From Saccharothrix carnea (lineage in GTDB: Bacteria; Actinomycetota; Actinomycetes; Mycobacteriales; Pseudonocardiaceae), in contig NZ_PYAX01000008.1 in assembly GCF_003014735.1 (NCBI RefSeq), positions 310,001 to 374,000 on the forward strand: DNA of 64,000 nucleotides, in the 5' to 3' direction. The notes under the pieces are model-generated. The model was not told where the DNA came from, did no database searches, and was given only the letters and a program-made list of their open reading frames with translations. Shown piece by piece: positions 1 to 8,762 of the stretch (position 1 is the stretch's first letter; each line of letters opens with the position of its first letter). The position numbers and the translations under genes are program-made.

Positions 1-1230
1 CTGGACGACTCGCTGGCGCAGACCGCCTCGCAGAGCCCGACCATCGCCGCGCAGCTCAAGCAGAAGATCGCGGACACCGGGCACGCCATGCCCATCGAGA
101 GCCCGGTGGTCGTGGGCAGCACGCTGGTCCAGTTCGTCACCGCGCCGGTGACCCGCGGGTCGAACCGGGCGTTCGTCGCCGTGACGGAGCTGGACGTGGC
201 AGTGGCCAGGGGTGTGGCGGACGCCTACTTCCAGGACGTCACCCACGACGGCGTCGACTACCGCCTCCACACCGCGCTGGTGCCGAACTCGCGGGGCACG
301 CTGATCCGGGTGGCCCGGCCGCTCACCGACGGCGCCGACGTCCTGACCGCGCTGGCGGCGCTGCTGGTGAGCCTGACCCTGATCGGCGGGCTCGTCGCGG
401 CGCTGGCCGCCCGGCTGGCGGCACGGCGGGTGCTGCGGCCGGTGCGCGTGCTGACCGACGCGGTCGAGCACGTGACCGCGACCCGGGACCTGAGGGCGCG
501 CGTCGACCTGACCGGGCACGACGAGATCGGCCGCCTGGGCCGGTCGTTCGCCGCCATGATGACCGCGCTGGACGCCTCCGTGCACGCGCAGCGCCGCCTG
601 GTCGCCGACGCCTCGCACGAGCTGCGCACCCCGTTGACCAGCCTGACCACGAACCTCGAACTGCTCGCCGAGGACGACGGGCTGCGCGACCCCGAGGCGC
701 CCGCGCAGGTGCGGTCGGCGATCGCGCAGGTCGGTGAGCTGCGCACGCTGGTCAACGACCTGATCGACCTCGCCCGCTACGGCGAGGGGACCGCGCGCGC
801 CGAGGACACCCGGTTGGACCTGGTGACCGGCCGGGTGATCGCCAAGGCGGCGGCCCGGGTGGGCGGTCCGCGGTTCGAGTCGGCGTTGTCGCCCTGCCTG
901 GTGCACGTCGACCCGGACGCGATCGAGCGGGCGGTCGGGAACCTGGTGGACAACGCGGTGAAGTGGAGCCCGCCCGGCGGCCGGGTGCTCGTCACCGTGG
1001 CAGACGGGGAGTTCGCCATCACCGACGAGGGTCCGGGGATCCCCCCGGCGGACGTGCCGTTCGTGTTCGACCGCTTCTACCGGTCGGCGCAGGCGCGGTC
1101 GCTGCCCGGCTCGGGCCTCGGCCTGGCGATCGTGCGCCGGGTCGTCGAGACGCACGGCGGAACGGTGGCCGCCGAACCCCTCGACCGCGGCGTCCGGATG
1201 CGCCTGCGCCTGCCGGTGGTCCGGGACTGA
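1..1230 (+). CDS. Sensor histidine kinase with HAMP domain (5' end outside window)
   Basis: The frame is open from the first base, so the N-terminus, probably including the first membrane helix, lies upstream; 409 codons are visible. An extracytoplasmic sensor stretch is followed by a membrane helix (about nt 335-420), a HAMP linker, a HisKA box with the phospho-acceptor His in SHELRTPLTS (nt 616), and an HATPase domain with N box NLVDNAVKWSP, G1 DEGPGIP and G2 GSGLGLAIV. It should autophosphorylate and signal to a response regulator, probably encoded just upstream. The signal is unknown. An ATG at 88 exists but would cut the sensor domain, so the window edge is given as the start. Confidence 0.93.
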   Translation: MDDSLAQTASQSPTIAAQLKQKIADTGHAMPIESPVVVGSTLVQFVTAPVTRGSNRAFVAVTELDVAVARGVADAYFQDVTHDGVDYRLHTALVPNSRGTLIRVARPLTDGADVLTALAALLVSLTLIGGLVAALAARLAARRVLRPVRVLTDAVEHVTATRDLRARVDLTGHDEIGRLGRSFAAMMTALDASVHAQRRLVADASHELRTPLTSLTTNLELLAEDDGLRDPEAPAQVRSAIAQVGELRTLVNDLIDLARYGEGTARAEDTRLDLVTGRVIAKAAARVGGPRFESALSPCLVHVDPDAIERAVGNLVDNAVKWSPPGGRVLVTVADGEFAITDEGPGIPPADVPFVFDRFYRSAQARSLPGSGLGLAIVRRVVETHGGTVAAEPLDRGVRMRLRLPVVRD

Positions 1231-1246
1231 CCCGCCAGACCGGGTG

Positions 1247-1645
1247 CTACTTCGACCGGGCCTGGGCGGTCTTGCGGTTGTTCGCCTTGCCGAGCGCGTC
1301 GACCAGTTGCTGCTTGGTCATGCTCGACCGGCCCGGTACGTCCAGCTTCTTGGCCAGGTCGTACAAGTGCTGCTTGCTGGCGTTGGCATCGACACCGCCG
1401 GCCGTGCGGCCCTGCTTCGGGGTGCTGCGCGCGGCCTGCTCGTCGGAGGGTCCTTTTTCCTCCTTGGGCTCCCAGTGGTCGCCGACCTTCTCGAACGAGT
1501 GCTTCAACGCGGCGAACGCGGTCCGGTGCGAGCGCTGGCCCTCGCCGTAGGTCTGCACGGCCGAGTCGTGCGCCTTAATCCACGTCCGCTGCGCCTTCTT
1601 GGACGAGCGCGCGATCGTGCTCGGCAACTCCTCACGTCCGGGCAT
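1247..1645 (-). CDS. ChaB family protein with Rho-N-like C-terminus
   Basis: A 132-residue protein starting at MPGREELPST. Residues 1 to about 60 match the ChaB fold (small basic protein with the pattern LPSTI..S.KKAQ.T...A.DSA). An E/K-rich linker follows, and then a C-terminal SAP/Rho-N-like helix pair (SKQHLYDLAKKLDVPGRSSMTK). In actinomycetes ChaB proteins with Rho-N tails are common and their role is unknown; the Rho-N part suggests nucleic-acid binding. An upstream ATG at 1717 would add 24 low-complexity residues overlapping the next gene's leader, so the internal start is preferred. It is transcribed divergently from the aldehyde dehydrogenase gene 61 bp away. Confidence 0.85.
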   Translation of the reverse strand: MPGREELPSTIARSSKKAQRTWIKAHDSAVQTYGEGQRSHRTAFAALKHSFEKVGDHWEPKEEKGPSDEQAARSTPKQGRTAGGVDANASKQHLYDLAKKLDVPGRSSMTKQQLVDALGKANNRKTAQARSK

Positions 1646-1706
1646 GGCTGTCCTCCTCGGGGCTCCGCCTCGGGTTTCACCTCGGCCACCGGGGTACCCG
1701 GAGGCC

Positions 1707-3083
1707 ATGACGGACATGCGTGTCGATGCACTCGACGTCCACAGCCCGCTCGACGGTCAGCTGATCGGCTGGCTGCCCACCGCCACGGACGAGGACGTGG
1801 CCGGCTCGGTGCTCACCGCCCGTGAGGCGCAGCCCGGTTGGGCGGCGACACCCGCCGCCGAACGGGGAGCCGCGCTCAAGGCGGCGGCGCAGGCGATCCG
1901 GGAGCACGCGGCGGACCTGGCGAACGTGCTGCACGCCGAGACCGGCCGCCCGTTCACGTCCGCGCGGGACGGTGTGCTGGCCGGTGTGTCCACGTTGGAG
2001 CAGTACGCCGAGCTGGGCCCCGTCCACCGCGGACGTTCGCTCCAGGGCTCGCCCGACGCAGCGGACTTCATGGTTCCCGAACCCCGCGGCGTGGTCGTCG
2101 CCCTCACCCCGTGGAACGACCCGGTGGCCGTGTCCTGCGGCCTGCTCGGCGCCGCCCTGGTGACCGGCAACGCGGTGGTGCACAAGCCGAGCGAACGGTG
2201 CCCGCACACCGGCGTGCTGCTCGCGCAGCTCATGGTCGACCACTTCCCGCCGGGCGTGCTGCAGAGCCTCACCGGTGACGCCTCGATCGGCTCGGCGCTG
2301 GCTTCCTCACCGCACGTGGACGTCGTCGCCCACGTCGGCGGCACGGCGACCGGCCGCTCGATCGCCGCCGCGTGCGCCCGGACCGGCGCGAAGGCGCTGC
2401 TGGAGAACGGCGGCAACGACCCGCTGCTGGTCGACGCGGACGTGGACCCGGTGTGGGCGGCCGAGCAGGCGGCGATCGGCGCGTTCACCAACGCGGGCCA
2501 GCTGTGCACGTCGGTGGAGCGGATCTTCGTGCACCGGGCCGTGGCCGACGAGTTCCTGACCGCGCTGTGCGACGAGGCCCGCCGCTGGAACGCCGAACCC
2601 CAGCCCCTGGTCGACCTGCGGATGCGCGACCACGTGCACGCGCACGTCGCCGAAGCGGTGGCGGACGGTGCGCGGCCCCTGGTCGGTGGCGAGGTCCCGG
2701 ACCGCGACGGCGCGTACTACCCGGCGACCGTGCTCGACCACTGCGCGCCCGACATGCGCGTGTTCCGGGAGGAGACGTTCGGGCCGGTAGCGCCCGTGCG
2801 CGTGGTGCCGTCGTTCGAGGAGGGCCTGGCCGAGGCGTGCGTGGACGAGCACGGCCTGGCCGCGACCGTGCTGACCGGGTCGATGGCGCACGCGCAGCAG
2901 GCGTGGCGGGCGCTGCCCGTGGGCACGGTGAAGGTCAACGCCGTCTTCGGCGGTGCGCCCGGTGGTGCCGCCCAGCCGCGTCGCCTGTCCGGTACCGGGT
3001 TCGGCTACGGGCCGGAACTGCTGGACGAGATGACCGCGGTGAAGGTCGTGCACCTCGGCCAGGCCCACCTCGGCCAGGCGTAG
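1707..3083 (+). CDS. NAD(P)-dependent aldehyde dehydrogenase
   Basis: The 458-residue product covers a full ALDH fold (usual length 450-500). The catalytic nucleophile Cys267 sits in NAGQLCTSVERIF and the general base Glu233 in LLENGGNDP, 34 residues apart as in characterised ALDHs. The oxyanion Asn of the LTPWNDP motif is also present. The start follows CGGAGG by 3-6 bases. It oxidises an aldehyde to an acid; closest in style to the succinate-semialdehyde and general aldehyde group, but the substrate cannot be read from the sequence. The C-terminus ends in a duplicated HLGQA unit (14-bp direct repeat), a small recent duplication. No operon partner is evident. Confidence 0.92.
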   Translation: MTDMRVDALDVHSPLDGQLIGWLPTATDEDVAGSVLTAREAQPGWAATPAAERGAALKAAAQAIREHAADLANVLHAETGRPFTSARDGVLAGVSTLEQYAELGPVHRGRSLQGSPDAADFMVPEPRGVVVALTPWNDPVAVSCGLLGAALVTGNAVVHKPSERCPHTGVLLAQLMVDHFPPGVLQSLTGDASIGSALASSPHVDVVAHVGGTATGRSIAAACARTGAKALLENGGNDPLLVDADVDPVWAAEQAAIGAFTNAGQLCTSVERIFVHRAVADEFLTALCDEARRWNAEPQPLVDLRMRDHVHAHVAEAVADGARPLVGGEVPDRDGAYYPATVLDHCAPDMRVFREETFGPVAPVRVVPSFEEGLAEACVDEHGLAATVLTGSMAHAQQAWRALPVGTVKVNAVFGGAPGGAAQPRRLSGTGFGYGPELLDEMTAVKVVHLGQAHLGQA

Positions 3084-3103
3084 CCGCCCCGGCTCGGCCA
3101 GGC

Positions 3104-3706
3104 TCAGATCCAGCCCTCGTCCCAGGCCAACCGGGCGGCCTCGTAGCGGGTGTTCACGCCGAGCTTCGTCATCGCCGACGACAGGTAGTTGCGCACCGTG
3201 CCCGCCGCCAGGTGGGCCTCCTGCGCGATCGTCGCCACCGTGCCACCCCGCAACGCGTACCGCAGCACGTCCAGCTCTCGCGCGGTCAACGGGCACGTGC
3301 CCTCGGTGAGCGCGGCGGCGGCGATCTCGGAGTCGACGTAACGACGGCCGGCGTGCACGTCCCGCAGGATCGACGCGAGCTGCGCGGCCGGTGTCGTCTT
3401 GGGCACGAACCCGCGCACGCCCGCGCTCAACGCCCGCCGCAGCACGCCGGGCCGCGCGTGCCGGGTCACGATGACCACCGCGACACCCTCCAGCCCGCGC
3501 ACCGCCTCGGCCGCGAGCACACCGTCCCGCCGGGGCATCTCCAGGTCGAACACCGCGATGTCGGGTCGGTGCGCCCGCACCGCCGCGACGGCCGCGTCAC
3601 CGTCGCTGGCCTGCGCGACCACCGAGATGTCGTCCTCCAGCTCCAGCAACGCCGCCAGCGCGCCCCGGATCAGGTCCTCGTCGTCGGCCAGCACCACCCG
3701 GATCAC
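3104..3706 (-). CDS. NarL/LuxR-family response regulator
   Basis: A 200-residue response regulator. The receiver has the acidic pair Asp8-Asp9, phospho-acceptor Asp54 (AVFDLEMP), the switch Thr in VIVTRHARPG and the conserved Lys in VPKTTPAAQL. A LuxR-type HTH occupies about residues 138-180 (LTARELDVLRYAL... GTVRNYLSSAMTKLG). It starts with GTG overlapping the stop codon of the upstream kinase (GTGA), so the two are translationally coupled partners. The most likely targets are the divergent ABC exporter genes at 4948-6563, an arrangement typical of NarL-type systems controlling drug or peptide efflux. Confidence 0.93.
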   Translation of the reverse strand: MIRVVLADDEDLIRGALAALLELEDDISVVAQASDGDAAVAAVRAHRPDIAVFDLEMPRRDGVLAAEAVRGLEGVAVVIVTRHARPGVLRRALSAGVRGFVPKTTPAAQLASILRDVHAGRRYVDSEIAAAALTEGTCPLTARELDVLRYALRGGTVATIAQEAHLAAGTVRNYLSSAMTKLGVNTRYEAARLAWDEGWI

Positions 3707-4839
3707 CGGCCCACCCCGGCCTTGCCCACCAGCTCGAACTCCTCCGGGCCCGCCGGACCCACCTCGACCCGCCCGCCGACGGTGGCGAACCGCTCGCGCA
3801 GCCCGGCCAGCCCCGCGCCCTCCTCGTCCGCGCCCGCGAAATCGGCGGGCACGCCGTCGTTGCGCAGCCGCACGCACACCTGGCCGTCGAGCACGTCGAT
3901 CAGCACGGCGCAGTGCCGGGCCCGGCTGTGCCGCAGCACGTTCGTCGTGCCCTCCCGCACCAGCGCGCCGAACAGCGGCTGCAACGGCGGCGGCACGCCC
4001 GCCGCGTCACCCTCGACCGTCGTCTCGATGCCCGCCGCCCGCAGCACGCCCACCGCGTTCGTGATCTCCGTGCCCAGGCTCGCCCGCCGGTAGCCCTGCA
4101 CCACCTCGCGGGTCTCCCGCAACGCCGTGCGCGCCAGCTCCGCCACCTCGCCCGCGTGCTTCCTGGCCAGCTCGTCGTCCCGGCCGATCAGCCGCTGCGC
4201 CAGCTCGCCCTTCAACGCGATCGCCTGCAGGTGGTGGCCCTGGATGTCGTGCAGGTCGGCGGCGAACCTGAGCCGCTCCTCGGCCACGGCCAGCGCCTCG
4301 GCGGTGCGGCGGCTCTCCTCCTGCTTCAGCGCGAGGTCCCAGATCCACAGCTGGGCCAGGTCGGCGAACACCAGCGCGACGATCATCGCCCCGGCCATGA
4401 GCATCGCCGGACCGGCGTCGTCGCCGCCGAACAACCCGCCCACGCCGACCGACAGCACCGCCATGACGGTCACCACCGGCCACCGGCTGCGCGCCGGCAG
4501 GACCGCGCCCACGTGCGCGACCACCAGGGCGGGCAGCATGGCCCAGGCGGGCATGAAGCCGTCGCCGCCGCTGGTCACCGCCCACGCCACCAGCGCCACC
4601 GCGAACGTCGCCAGGTGCTCCCACAGCGGGCCGTCACCGCGACCCATCCCGATCATGGCCTGCCGCATGTACCGGGCGTGCTGGGTGATCACGACCGCCA
4701 CGGCCACCGCCAGCAGCACCGACGTCGGCACGCCGCGGTCGTGGGCGAACAGGTCGGCCGCCGTGCCGACGCCGACCACCACGCCGCCGGCCACCACCGT
4801 CCACCACGTGTAGCGGCGTAGCCTGCTCAAGGGAGTCAC
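3703..4839 (-). CDS. NarL-type (DesK-like) sensor histidine kinase
   Basis: A 378-residue membrane kinase. About five hydrophobic segments fill residues 12-165 without a large extracellular domain, as in intramembrane-sensing kinases. The HisKA_3 box has the phospho-acceptor His197 in DLHDIQGHHLQAIALK. The HATPase domain is C-terminal: VREGTTNVLRHS is the N box and GAGLAGLRER the G box. Its stop overlaps the start of the response regulator gene. The adjacent divergent ABC exporter suggests it senses membrane or envelope stress or a drug, by analogy with DesK/LiaS-type systems. Confidence 0.92.
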   Translation of the reverse strand: MTPLSRLRRYTWWTVVAGGVVVGVGTAADLFAHDRGVPTSVLLAVAVAVVITQHARYMRQAMIGMGRGDGPLWEHLATFAVALVAWAVTSGGDGFMPAWAMLPALVVAHVGAVLPARSRWPVVTVMAVLSVGVGGLFGGDDAGPAMLMAGAMIVALVFADLAQLWIWDLALKQEESRRTAEALAVAEERLRFAADLHDIQGHHLQAIALKGELAQRLIGRDDELARKHAGEVAELARTALRETREVVQGYRRASLGTEITNAVGVLRAAGIETTVEGDAAGVPPPLQPLFGALVREGTTNVLRHSRARHCAVLIDVLDGQVCVRLRNDGVPADFAGADEEGAGLAGLRERFATVGGRVEVGPAGPEEFELVGKAGVGR

Positions 4840-4947
4840 CAGGCGAATCTACGAGCCGGATCGCACGCCTGTCTGCTGACATCTGTCACACGGACCGGTG
4901 CGCGGCGGCACTGGGTGGGGCTGCCGCCGGCGACCAGCATGGTGTCC

Positions 4948-5862
4948 ATGGCAGAAACGGTGATCGACGTGGCGGACCTCAGGTGCCGCTACGGTGACTT
5001 CGAAGCCGTGCGAGGGGTGGACTTCGAGGTCCGGCGCGGTGAGCTGTTCGCGCTCCTGGGCACCAACGGCGCGGGCAAGACCACGACCATGGAGACGTTG
5101 GAGGGGTTGCGCGCCCCGTTCGGCGGCACCGTGCGGGTGCTGGGGCTCGACCCGTTCCGCGAACGTGCGGCACTGCGCTCGCGCACCGGCATCATGCTCC
5201 AGGACAGCGGGTTCCCGGCCGACCTGACCGCACGCGAGATGGTCGCGCTGTGGGGCGTCACGAGCGGTCGGCGTGCCACCGAGGACGTGCTGGCGCGGCT
5301 GGACCTCCAGCACCGCCGCGACGTGCGGATCAAGCAGCTCTCCGGCGGCGAGCGGCGGCGGCTGGACCTCGCGCTGGCCGTGCTCGGGCGGCCCGAGCTG
5401 CTGTTCCTGGACGAGCCGACGACCGGGTTGGACCCCGAGTCGCGGCAGCGGACGTGGGACGTGGTGCGCGGGCTGCTGGCCGAGGGCACGACCGTCGTGC
5501 TGACCACGCACTACCTGGAGGAAGCCGAGTCGCTCGCGCACCGGCTGGCGATCCTGCACGAGGGCCTGGTCGCGGTGTCCGGCACGCTGGTGGACGTGCT
5601 GGCCGCCCAGCCCGCGCGGATCGAGTTCGACCTGCCCGACCGGCTCGACGTGACCGCGTTGCCGATGCTGGCGGGCGACGTGGTGCACCGGCCGACCGGC
5701 CGGGTCGAGGTGCGCACCGGCGAGTTGCAGGACGACCTGGCGGTGCTGTTGGCGTGGGCGGGGCGGGAAGGCCTGCGGTTGGGTCGGATCCGTGCGCACC
5801 ACGCGTCGCTGGAGGACGTGTTCCACAACGCCCGCACGGGCAGGGAAGTGGTGGCCGCATGA
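4948..5862 (+). CDS. ABC transporter ATP-binding protein (drug/efflux type)
   Basis: About 304 residues. Walker A is LGTNGAGKTTT, the signature is LSGGERRRLDLAL, Walker B is LLFLDEPTTGLD, and the switch His is in LTTHY. The roughly 80-residue C-terminal extension fits DrrA-type exporter ATPases. It powers the permease encoded next, whose ATG overlaps this stop (ATGA). Starts at GTG 4915 or ATG 4939 are also possible; 4948 (MAETVIDVADLRCRYG) gives the usual family N-terminus and none has a strong ribosome-binding site. Divergent from the kinase/regulator pair, which probably regulates it. Confidence 0.93.
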   Translation: MAETVIDVADLRCRYGDFEAVRGVDFEVRRGELFALLGTNGAGKTTTMETLEGLRAPFGGTVRVLGLDPFRERAALRSRTGIMLQDSGFPADLTAREMVALWGVTSGRRATEDVLARLDLQHRRDVRIKQLSGGERRRLDLALAVLGRPELLFLDEPTTGLDPESRQRTWDVVRGLLAEGTTVVLTTHYLEEAESLAHRLAILHEGLVAVSGTLVDVLAAQPARIEFDLPDRLDVTALPMLAGDVVHRPTGRVEVRTGELQDDLAVLLAWAGREGLRLGRIRAHHASLEDVFHNARTGREVVAA

Positions 5863-6563
5863 TCGTCGCACTGGGCGTGGCCGAGCTGAAGCTCCTGCTG
5901 CGCAACCGGACCGCCGCCGCGCTGGCCGTGCTGATGCCGTTGGCCACGGGCTTGTTCTTCGCCCTGCAGATGGACGGCGAGGAGGGCGGCTGGACGATGG
6001 TGGTCACCCTCCAGCTGCTGTTCTCGTTCGGGTTCACCGTGTACGTGACGGTGACCACCGCGTTGACCGCCCGCCGGCAGGACCTCTACCTGAAGCGGCT
6101 GCGGACGGGCGCGGCGTCGGACGTGGTCGTGCTGACCGGCATCCTGCTGCCGGTGGTGCTGCTGGGGGTCGTGCAGGCGCTAGTGCTGCTGGGCATCAGC
6201 GTGGCGGCGGGCGCGCCGGTGCCCGCGCGGCCGGACCTGCTGGCGTTGGCGCTGGTCGGCGGGGTGGCGCTGAGCTGCGCGGCGGGCGTGGCGACCAGCG
6301 GGGTGACCGGTACCGCGGAGCTGGCCCAGATCACCACCGCGCCGTTCTTCTTCGCCCTGATCATCGGCGGCCTGTTCGGGTCCGACGGCGTGGTGGACCT
6401 GCCGGTGTTCCTGGTGCCGGGCACGGGGCTCGGGTCGCTGGTCGGCGCGGCGTGGGGCGGCCCGACCGACCAGATCGGCCCGGCCGCCCTGTCGGTGGCC
6501 CTGTGGGCCATCGCCGCCACCGCCCTGGCCGGCCGCTTCTTCCGCTGGGACCCGCGCGGGTAG
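5859..6563 (+). CDS. ABC transporter permease (ABC-2 type)
   Basis: A 234-residue integral membrane protein with six predicted hydrophobic helices. The N-terminal helix follows the amphipathic VAELKLLLRNRTAA, a hallmark of ABC-2 exporters. The ATG overlaps the ATPase stop, so the two form a coupled DrrAB-like exporter. Substrate unknown; drugs or lipids are typical of the family. The gene ends just before a 13-bp hairpin at 6576-6607. Confidence 0.9.
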   Translation: MIVALGVAELKLLLRNRTAAALAVLMPLATGLFFALQMDGEEGGWTMVVTLQLLFSFGFTVYVTVTTALTARRQDLYLKRLRTGAASDVVVLTGILLPVVLLGVVQALVLLGISVAAGAPVPARPDLLALALVGGVALSCAAGVATSGVTGTAELAQITTAPFFFALIIGGLFGSDGVVDLPVFLVPGTGLGSLVGAAWGGPTDQIGPAALSVALWAIAATALAGRFFRWDPRG

Positions 6564-6575
6564 TCCGGCGTGGCC

Positions 6576-6607
6576 CAGCCGCACCCCGCACAGCCGGGGT
6601 GCGGCTG
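6576..6607. terminator. Bidirectional hairpin terminator
   Basis: A perfect 13-bp stem (CAGCCGCACCCCG paired with CGGGGTGCGGCTG) with a 6-nt loop lies between two convergent genes, 12 bp after one stop and 8 bp from the other. There is no T tract, which is common for actinomycete terminators. Confidence 0.75.
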
Positions 6608-6615
6608 CGGTCACC

Positions 6616-7899
6616 TCACCTGGTGGTGGTCGGGCGGCCCAGGGAGACCAGGTGGAAGCCCGCCTCCGTCACCTTCTCCACCGGCAGCAGGTTGCGGGTG
6701 TCCACGATGACCCGGTCGGTCATGGTGGACGCCAGGTTCGGCCAGTCCAGTTCCGCGAACTCCGGCCACTCGGTCAGCACCACCAGCCCGTCCGCGCCCT
6801 CCGCCACCGCCTCCGCCGACCCGAGCACCCGCACCGGGCCGCAGTCCGCCGTGACGCACGGGTCGTAGCCGGTCAGCCAGGCGCCCTCCGCCGCCAGCAG
6901 CGCAGCCACCGCCAGCGCGGGGGAGTCGCGCAGGTCGTCGGTGCCCGCCTTGAACGTCAGCCCGAGCAGCCCGAGCCGCACACCGGCCAGCGAACCGCCC
7001 ACCGCCTCGCGCACCATCCCGACCACGCGGTGCGCCTGGTGGCCGTTCGTGCCGATGGTGGCGCGCAGCAACGGGAAGTCGACCCGCGCGTCCTCCGCCG
7101 TGGACAGCAGCGCCCTGGTGTCCTTGGGGAAGCACGACCCGCCCCAGCCCGGCCCCGGCTCCAGGAACGCCGCCCCGATCCGGTCGTCCAGGCGCATCCC
7201 CTCGGTCACGTCACCGATGTCCGCACCGACCCGCTCGCACAGCTCGGCCAGGCTGTTGACGTACGACAGCTTCATCGCCAGGAAGCAGTTGCTCGCGTAC
7301 TTCACCAACTCCGCGCTGGCACTGCCGGTGACCAGCGCCGGCGCCCCCGTGCCCGCGTACAGCGCGACAACCCGGCGTGCCGCCTCCTCGGCCTCCGAGC
7401 CGACCACGACCCGCTGGGGCCGCAGGAAGTCGTCCACCGCGTGCCCCTCGCGCAGGAACTCCGGGTTGGACACCACCTGCACGTCCGGCCGGTCCACCAG
7501 CTCCGCGACCCGCTCCGTCGTACCGGCGGGCACCGTCGACTTGATCACCAGCACGCACCCCGGCCGCACCGCGTCCCGCGCCTCGCGCAGCACCGCGTGC
7601 ACGGCGGTGAGGTCGGCCGCGCCGTCCGCACCGGTCGGCGTCGGCACGCACAGGAACACGAAGTCCGCTTCGGACAGCGCCTCCGCGTTGCCGAGCACGA
7701 ACCGCAACCGCCGCGCCCGCAACCCCTCCGCGACCAGGTCCGCCAGCCCCGGCTCGTGCGCGCCGATCTCGGCACGGCCCAGCGCGGCGACCTTCGCCTC
7801 GTCCACGTCCGCGCACACCACGGAGTGCCCGAGCCGCGCGAAGCAAGCGGCGGTGGTCAACCCGACATAGCCCGCGCCGACGACGCCGATCCTGGCCAC
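6616..7899 (-). CDS. ugd: UDP-glucose 6-dehydrogenase
   Basis: A 427-residue protein. The N-terminal Rossmann motif is GVVGAGYVG, the catalytic Cys256 sits in GGSCFPKDT, and the substrate-binding C-terminal domain contains LGLTFKAGTDDLRDSPAL. It oxidises UDP-glucose to UDP-glucuronate with two NAD+. The GTG start has GGGAGG upstream. It overlaps the end of the preceding glycosyltransferase gene by 43 bp, so it is the last gene of the glycan operon. With the UDP-xylose synthase at 11471-12397 it completes the path UDP-glucose to UDP-glucuronate to UDP-xylose. Confidence 0.95.
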   Translation of the reverse strand: MARIGVVGAGYVGLTTAACFARLGHSVVCADVDEAKVAALGRAEIGAHEPGLADLVAEGLRARRLRFVLGNAEALSEADFVFLCVPTPTGADGAADLTAVHAVLREARDAVRPGCVLVIKSTVPAGTTERVAELVDRPDVQVVSNPEFLREGHAVDDFLRPQRVVVGSEAEEAARRVVALYAGTGAPALVTGSASAELVKYASNCFLAMKLSYVNSLAELCERVGADIGDVTEGMRLDDRIGAAFLEPGPGWGGSCFPKDTRALLSTAEDARVDFPLLRATIGTNGHQAHRVVGMVREAVGGSLAGVRLGLLGLTFKAGTDDLRDSPALAVAALLAAEGAWLTGYDPCVTADCGPVRVLGSAEAVAEGADGLVVLTEWPEFAELDWPNLASTMTDRVIVDTRNLLPVEKVTEAGFHLVSLGRPTTTR

Positions 7900-8762
7900 G
7901 GTCCACCTCCCAGTAGCGATCGTGCGGCCCGCAGAACCTCGTCCGCGGTGATGCCGAGCAACCCCGGGTCCGGCCGGTCGGCGAACGTGTCGCCGGTCGT
8001 GCCGTGCCAGAGCACCCGGTGCGGCCCCGACCTCGGTCCCCACTCGGCCGGGGACACCGGCCCGAACAGCACCACGGACGGCGTGCGGTAGGCGGTGGCG
8101 ACGTGCGCCACCCCCGTGTCGCCACAGAGGACGAGTCGTGCACCCGCCACCAGGTCGAGCAACCCGGCCAGGTCACCGACGCGCGTGCGGCGGCCCTGCG
8201 CCACCTCGCGCACCAAGGGCTCGTCGGCGGGACTCCCGGTCACCACCACCTCCGGGCCCAGCGCGCGCACCACCTCGGCGAACCGGTCCGCGGGCCAACG
8301 ACGCGCGCCGTGGCTCGCCCCGGGGTGCACGACGATGTCGTCGGTGCGCGGCAAGGGCACCGACAGCGGCGACAGGTGCAGGTCGTCGGGGTCGCAGGCG
8401 ATGCCGAACTGCGCCAGCAGCCGGCACCACCGCAGCACCTCGTGCTGGTGCGCGGGCCACGGCACGTGCACGCCGTGCGTGATCAGCCGGGCGGGACGGG
8501 TGTCGCGCAGCAGCGCGGTGCTCTGCGGCCCGCGCCCGTGCAGGTTGACCGCGAGGTCCGGCGAGTCGTAGTCGATCGGCACGAGACCCTCGGTGGGCAG
8601 CAGCCGGTCGACCGCGTCGATCCGGTCCACGGCATCGGCCAGCCAGCCGGGCGCGGCCAGGGTGATCTCGGCGTCCGGGTGGGCACGGCGCAACCCGCGC
8701 AGCGCGGGCACGGCCGTCAGCAGGTCGCCGAGGCCGAGCGCGCGCAGCACGAGCACCCTCAC
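7857..8762 (-). CDS. Glycosyltransferase family 9 (heptosyltransferase-like)
   Basis: A 301-residue GT-B enzyme of the GT9 type. It begins with VRVLVLRALGLGDLLTAVPAL (here split by the GDLL nucleotide-binding start), has a mid-protein VHPGAS motif and the C-terminal CGDTGVAHVATAYRTPSVVLFGP motif of ADP-heptose:LPS heptosyltransferases. Actinobacteria have no LPS; GT9 enzymes there act in other surface or natural-product glycans. The GTG overlaps the stop of the GT2 gene (GTGA) and the 3' end overlaps the dehydrogenase gene by 43 bp. Donor and acceptor are unknown. Confidence 0.9.
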   Translation of the reverse strand: MRVLVLRALGLGDLLTAVPALRGLRRAHPDAEITLAAPGWLADAVDRIDAVDRLLPTEGLVPIDYDSPDLAVNLHGRGPQSTALLRDTRPARLITHGVHVPWPAHQHEVLRWCRLLAQFGIACDPDDLHLSPLSVPLPRTDDIVVHPGASHGARRWPADRFAEVVRALGPEVVVTGSPADEPLVREVAQGRRTRVGDLAGLLDLVAGARLVLCGDTGVAHVATAYRTPSVVLFGPVSPAEWGPRSGPHRVLWHGTTGDTFADRPDPGLLGITADEVLRAARSLLGGGPWPGSASSARAMSG